From the NCBI GenBank assembly GCA_947311845.1, contig CAMZMU010000034.1:83072079-83136078 (forward strand): a stretch of 64,000 bases of DNA, written 5' to 3'. The position numbers and the translations under genes are program-made. Origin of the DNA: Poa pratensis (taxonomy: Eukaryota; Streptophyta; Magnoliopsida; Poales; Poaceae). Below, piece after piece: positions 58,764 to 64,000 of the stretch. The notes beneath the pieces were generated by a model. That model searched no databases and was not told where the DNA came from. It saw nothing but the letters and a program-made list of their open reading frames with translations. Every line of letters starts with the position of its first letter. Within the stretch, counting starts at the first letter, position 1.

Positions 58764-60490
58764 AATCTATGCCCCGGGACAGGATAAGGACAGATGGATG
58801 TTCGTGCATAATTGCATATTAAGGTGTAGTAGCACGGTGACCGCATTGGCTGTCTGCATGTGTCTAACCAAACATGGAATTTGTGATGGCTTGTTTTTTT
58901 TTGTCAGATCCTACTGATCTGGAGCAGGAACAAGTAGAAGGTAGGCATTGACGGAGGGGCGGGCCTCCTGGCCCTCCTCCTTCATGAATCATATATCACG
59001 ACAATTATGTTTGAGGAGGAGGAGAAGAAGAAGAAGGATACAAAACATGTATGAGCTCCGTGTTCTCTTTTCTTCAATTTAGGATTGTTGGCCCTGACTC
59101 TACAAGTTCACAAATGCTTACCTTGGTTATCCCATCCTAGAAAAATATGCAAAAGAAGTACTACCGTTTTCGCAAAAACAAGAAGTAGTAGTACCGAAAG
59201 TACTATTGGCTCCGGAGTGTTGTTGAATTGTGATCCAAATTCAAATAAAGAATGTTCAGATAAAGTCTAACTTCTGTCGGAGCGAGCGATACCCGTCGCC
59301 GGAGCCTTGTGCCAAAGCGAAGAGGTGTAATCGCCTCAACGGATTGGTATCGATCGAGGTCACACATGTTATATATACCTATTGTAAGCCGCTGCACGGG
59401 ATAACTCGAATCGTTGTTAATTCCCGACGCTGTAACCTCTCTCGAAATAGTGAAATTTTGCTGGCTGTCGTCTGTGCTTTTTTACTCTTCTCATTGGAGG
59501 GATATCCATGTTAATTTTTTTTGTTTCATGTGTTTGATCTTGTTCTTCGTTGTTCTATTTTTGCCTATCGTGTATAACACAGAGTTCACCAGAGCACTAA
59601 AAAATTAATTTAAACTACATTTTCATATCCCAAGAAAATCAGAAAAAATGGTACAAGTACATATACATGCCTAGTATGTACGATACACGTTTCGTTGACA
59701 TATATTGTTATCCATTGTCTACATAAAAACCACAAATGTGGAAATAAAACATGTTTTCCCAATTTTTAAAGCCAGAAGTTTGTCATTTTTGGGAAATACA
59801 GATCATACAAATTTGTATCTCTGTACCCAAAACCATAATGTTTGGAAACGTCTTTTATAAAAATACCGGGCTCAGGCTCCAAATCGATGCACTCTCTACA
59901 TGCTAAAAGGAACACAAACCTCGTTCGGAGAGAAAATAACACAACCACTACTGTTCGGGAGAAAGAATGACCTAGTTACGATTTCTATGCATGAAACGCA
60001 AGAATGATTCTAAATTTGGTACAAGCTAGAGACGTTCCCACTAGCAGCACTACAAAGTGACACTTGGATGGCAGACCATATAGAAAGCGTAAAATTTCAC
60101 TGATATACTGGTCGTGATGATAGAAGAAATATTTTGTACTCACTTGCCAGTCGCGGTTTGCAAGGTTGTTTTCGGTTAGAATTACACCTCTTCAAAGGTA
60201 TCACATGAAGATTTTCATTTCCATTAGTGCATTTATTTTCCAAATATGATAACTATAAAAAAAATTGTGCATCAGAATGCACGAGTGATTTATAAATTGA
60301 CCGCACCCATAGTTTTTTCCATTCTTAAGTAGGTTCCATCGAAATTCGTATTGTCATTGTGACAATATATTTGACAAACCATAATATGTATACACTCTTG
60401 GTTTTTTTGTACTTTTAATAGTTAACATACGACATTTTTAGTATAGTTAGGCACCAATGATTAAACTTAGAACCTATTGATCAATGCAGA
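58764..60490. other. Gene-less stretch right of the CACTA element
   Basis: No gene seen. Short GA-rich low-complexity run near 59015-59040. Otherwise AT-rich unique-looking DNA. Confidence 0.5.
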
Positions 60491-61640
60491 ATAGTGTGGT
60501 TTTATCGTTCTCTCCACAGGGACTAGGCGACAAGTATCGAGGTTTGGCTAAAGCTAGATCACAATATTATGGAGGATTTGCAAGAATTTAATCTAACTAG
60601 CAGAGGATCTTTTTGGTATTTTTGATTCAGAGACAAACACAAAACAGCTCAACAAATACTTGAAGACACACAAACACTAGCATAAGGATGAGATAGAAGC
60701 AATTTATTAGACAGGGATAGAAAACATCACAAGGGCACAAAGACTAGAAGCTGAACATGTATTTGCACACACAAGTGACAGGTTTTACAAGCACAAACTC
60801 ACATATACGAACAAGGTATCAATACGGCAAGTAGTACTGAACAATTCACGTCACTACACATCACAACACAGGTTCACTTGTGCACAACTAGTACGAAGCC
60901 AAGCACAATTATTTATTCTCACGAATTAACTACAGCACATGCACTGGTTCTGATAAGTTGCAGCAAAAGGAAAGGATAAGGGAATCGATTGGAGTCAACC
61001 CAATGGATATTTCTGGTTGGTGAAGGGAGCAGCACGCAGGTTGGGGAAGAGCAGCAGGGGAGGTTGAGGAAGGGCAGCTTCAGGTCGTCGGCGACCTTGG
61101 TGCAGAGCAGCAGCAGGGGAGGTTGAGGAAGAACAGCTCCAGGTCGTCGTTCTTGCGGAAGATCAGCAGCACTTGGGGTCTGAGAAGAAGAGCAGCACTT
61201 GGGGTCTGAGAAGAAGAGCAGCAGCAGGCGGCGGAGAGGTCGTCGTCGCTGGTTCGTCGATGAAGAGGGAACCGGCGTCGCAGGGCAAGGGCAGCTCGTG
61301 GCGGTGGTGGCTGGTGGAGTAGTGGTGTGGCGCGGTGGAGTCGATGTGGCGCAGTGGAGTCGGTGTGGCGCGCCGCCACGCCTGCCTGGCCGCGGCGGCG
61401 GCCGGTGGTGGAGATGATCTTGGGGTTGGGGAAGAAGGAAGCCAGGCCTGGCTCGATTTGGGAACGAGCTAGGGATTTAACTCCCGATCTGATCTGGACA
61501 TTCTACACATTGGCCCCTCCACTTTTCTTCTTTCTGCGCAAGAAGGTCCCTGCTATTTTCTCTTCAGGCCCTCACTCACTTAAGTGATTGTTGCCAGCAG
61601 ATCCTTGGATGGTTTTAGTGTAGAAATTCGGTGCCTTTGC
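60491..61640. other. Unassigned stretch with short tandem duplications
   Basis: GAGCAGCAGGGGAGGTTGAG occurs twice (about 61049 and 61108), and AGCAGCACTTGGGGTCTGAG twice (about 61168 and 61191). On the minus strand the duplicated block lies in a Pro/Arg/Leu/Ser-rich frame (61379-61080), but composition and repeats argue against a real protein. It could be a leader or LTR part of an unrecognised retroelement. Confidence 0.45.
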
Positions 61641-61925
61641 GCACCAATCCTGCAAATATTAGAGCAAGGCTGTAAAGTGGCTTATGAAATGAATATGTAG
61701 TATTTACTACCATTTCAGTGGCATAATTGAACAATAAATCTTCACAAGCAAATGTATAATGCCAGAAAACATGCTTGGAATTTAGATACAAATGACACTG
61801 ATCACCTATATTAAATGTGTGTTTGCCGTTGGGTTAGTGCTGAGAAGTAGCTGAAATCCTGAACTCATGTGGGCAATGTTGGTATTCTTTATATCAGTTT
61901 AAGTAAGTCATGTGCTTATCCTAAC

Positions 61926-62225
61926 TTTTTTTTCCGAGATGGAGGTCGAACCCACAGACTCTGCATCAAAATGATGCACACTGTGTGCCGGTGAATGAAC
62001 CTAACTAGCATATGGGATGGGCTGAGTAGATGATCGGCGGAACAGTGTGCGAGACATGCCTGGGCTACCAGCCGGAGGCACCAGGTACATATGCGCGTAT
62101 AGGGGTGGTACTCGATACTTCGATGGAGCCAACCCAGCGTTATGTCGTCCACGACGCACACTGCACACATCGTCGTTGAGGGGACGTAGAAGCTCCTTCA
62201 AGAGGAAATAATGTGCCCATCGAGT
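61926..62225 (-). mobile_element. Possible 5'-truncated LINE 3' end
   Basis: On the minus strand: TGATGCAGAGTCTGTGGG, then TTCGACCTCCATCTCGG followed by A8 (forward T8 at 61926-61933). The TGATGCAGAG...CTCGG-A(n) pattern is the usual 3' end of plant LINEs. Its right boundary and target duplication are not visible. Confidence 0.4.
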
Positions 62226-62346
62226 TCCCATTGATGCAGGTACTCGAGTTTTAGACTTTTAGTTGGCTGTGAACTGTCCAAGGATTACACTTTTTACTTT
62301 TTTATTGGTCGCCACCATGGTGTGCAATGGTGACTGGTACGTGCAA

Positions 62347-62370
62347 ATTTTTTTTTTTTGGAACAAGGTA
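62347..62370 (-). mobile_element. 24-bp retroposed insertion with perfect 10-bp target duplication
   Basis: A T12 run followed by GGAACAAGGTA lies between two exact copies of GTACGTGCAA (62337-62346 and 62371-62380). On the minus strand this is CCTTGTTCC plus poly(A), the product expected when LINE reverse transcription aborts almost at once. Confidence 0.7.
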
Positions 62371-62380
62371 GTACGTGCAA

Positions 62381-63104
62381 GTTGGTGTTGGGAGAATTTA
62401 CGCGAGTAACTCCGTTCCCGTGGTGGATTGCAGGCGCACAAGCATGGATCGATCACGGATTAGCTTAGGTGTGAACAACAATGGCTTGGATAATCTCTCG
62501 GAACATGCTTCAGTCGTACAACAAACCTAGCTGCTAGCTGCTTTTGCCAACTAATTGCATTTACGCAGGGGTACATTTTACCCATTTAATCTAGGAGAAT
62601 GTCACCTGTTTTCGTCCGACCAATTAGAATACCTTTTGAAAACCGAGACAAAATGTTTGTATTTTCATCACATAGTCGGAAAATCGTTGTCCATTTAGCT
62701 ACACGAAAACTCTATGAAAACCACAGTCACAATGACATGGCCATCAACGTGGACTTGAAACAAACCACAAAGTGGATCCAATTGTAATGGCTATCCATAA
62801 ACATCATCATCATCAATTCATTATCACCCTCACTCCTAATCCAGCTACTTTGACTTCGCCACCACAGGCAACAACCAATTAAACTGATCAACGGAGCGAG
62901 AGCACTAAACCTGCAGTGCTCGGCTAACACAATTGTTCGACACGTCACGAGCAAGGCAACTCGTCACTGCCTTGCAGGGGAAAGTTGCAATTAGAGGAAG
63001 CTGCACACCAGAACCCCCTTCGAGAGGCATAACGCATGTCCGCCATATGATGTGACCAAAACTTGTTAAAAAAATGATGTGACAAAAAAACCGAGCACCT
63101 ACAA
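62381..63104. other. Gene-less stretch
   Basis: No supported feature. Confidence 0.5.
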
Positions 63105-63116
63105 CTCAACATTGCT

Positions 63117-64000
63117 GTGTTGCGGCTCCGGATGGCACCCGCCGGGTTCGGGTGCGGGTTTGGCCCCCCCATACCCGCACCCGCTCCCTGCCCCCGCCCC
63201 CGCCACCCGCCCCCATACCCGCCGACGGGTACAGAACGTCACCATACCCGCCACCCGCCAGGTACCCGCCAAGTTTGAACACAACAAAAAGCTCACAGCA
63301 ATTCACAACAAATAATTCACAGTACAAAATTCACAGCAATTCACACATTAACACAAGTTCACAACAATCCACGTTGATGAACAGATTTGGAAAATAAAGA
63401 AAAAATGGGTGCTGTCAATATACATAAACATGAATTTTTTCTAAGAACAAACCCTAGATGTGGATAAAAAGATTAGATGAACAAAAAACACAAATTCCAT
63501 TGCTAGATTTCGGAGGTAGGGAGCTCAGCGTCCCATGGCCAGAGTAGCCACTGTCGCGGCCACCCCCGCTTGACTCGCCTCCTCCTCGCCGGTCTTCTCG
63601 CCGCTAGCGCGGCCTCCCTCCCGTGGCAGTTCGTCGGACGTGGCTTCTGCAGAGGACGCAGGCGGCGGCAGCGTCGGCAGAGGGCGCAGGCGGCGGCGGC
63701 GGCGTCGGGGAACACAGGGCGCAGGCGGCAGCGTCGGCAGTGGGGCTGAGGAATAGAGGGCGCAAGGAAAGATGCGTGGCTGAGGAGGAAAAGAATCGAG
63801 GAGAAGGGAGGAAAAGATGCGTGGCTGAGGGAGAAAGAGAGAGATTGTGTGGCAGAGAGAGAAAGATGCGTGGTTGAAGGGATAAGGTGTGGGTACGGCG
63901 CCTCCTTCTCTATATTTTTCTTTTTTCCACACACTGACATATGGGGTTGCCGGGTATGCGGGTATACGGGTACGGGTTTGGCATCCCCATACCCGCCTCC
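63117..64000. repeat. ACCCG-rich repeat pair at the right edge
   Basis: The block CGGGTTTGGC followed by CCCCATACCCGC occurs at about 63155-63181 and again at about 63975-63997 in the same orientation. Both sit in ACCCG/CGGGT-rich sequence that can also fold back on itself. The sequence between is gene-less, with overlapping frames on both strands. The unit is cut by the window end, so I cannot classify it. Confidence 0.5.

Noticed and set aside
63503..63940. 145-residue minus-strand frame
   Set aside because: Two overlapping minus-strand frames of Ser/Pro/Arg-rich low complexity, no domain, inside the right-edge repeat unit.

Overview
This is nuclear DNA of a grass with a large, repeat-rich genome. 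The only host gene I can support is a plant kinesin-7 with GT-AG introns. Almost everything else is transposons of kinds typical of Pooideae/Triticeae genomes: CACTA elements starting CACTACAAGAA, gypsy LTRs starting TGATACGTCTC, and primer-binding sites reading TGGCGCCGTTGCCGGGG. I cannot name the species.

Left part (1-8433): eighteen exons of a minus-strand kinesin-7 gene, running off the left edge. All phases agree except in the last visible exon, which lacks one base. The exon that encodes the ATP-binding P-loop has been tandemly duplicated, and the second copy has decayed.

Middle-left (8434-25949): intergenic DNA with small DNA transposons and retroelement remnants: an inverted-repeat MITE, a 0.58 kb CACTA-like element, a retroelement fragment with arrays of a CGGATTATCCG palindrome, the 5' part of a gypsy element, a TIR element that captured part of a DUF538 gene, a hAT MITE with perfect 8-bp target duplication, a second MITE, a GC-rich stretch that may be LINE 3' sequence, and a PIF/Harbinger-like element. 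A diverged duplication links about 9825-10081 with about 20800-21660.

Centre (25950-58760): a four-layer nest in which every layer keeps its target-site duplication. A 1.87 kb non-autonomous CACTA (TSD ATG) holds a Tat-lineage Ty3/gypsy retrotransposon on the minus strand (27594-58529, TSD TAATT). That holds a pol-less Athila-like gypsy element on the plus strand (31235-47649, TSD GTACA). That in turn holds a 5.8 kb repeat-filled LTR element (34136-39931, TSD TCTAG) and a 3.26 kb solo LTR (40391-43654, TSD GTCCT). The Tat element carries disrupted gag-protease-RT-RNaseH-archaeal-type RNaseH-integrase frames. On the opposite strand it carries a five-exon gene of about 1080 codons with its own TATA box and leader intron. 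Its N-terminal part is of the 'putative gypsy type transposon' (Transposase_28) kind, followed by a Gln tract, a coiled coil and an acidic, repeat-bearing tail. The Athila-like element landed inside exon 2 of this gene.

Right part (58761-64000): no supported gene. It holds short LINE traces, one being a 24-bp insertion with a perfect 10-bp target duplication, a region of short duplications, and an ACCCG-rich repeat at the right edge.

All similarity statements come from reading motifs by eye. LTR differences were counted by eye and are approximate.
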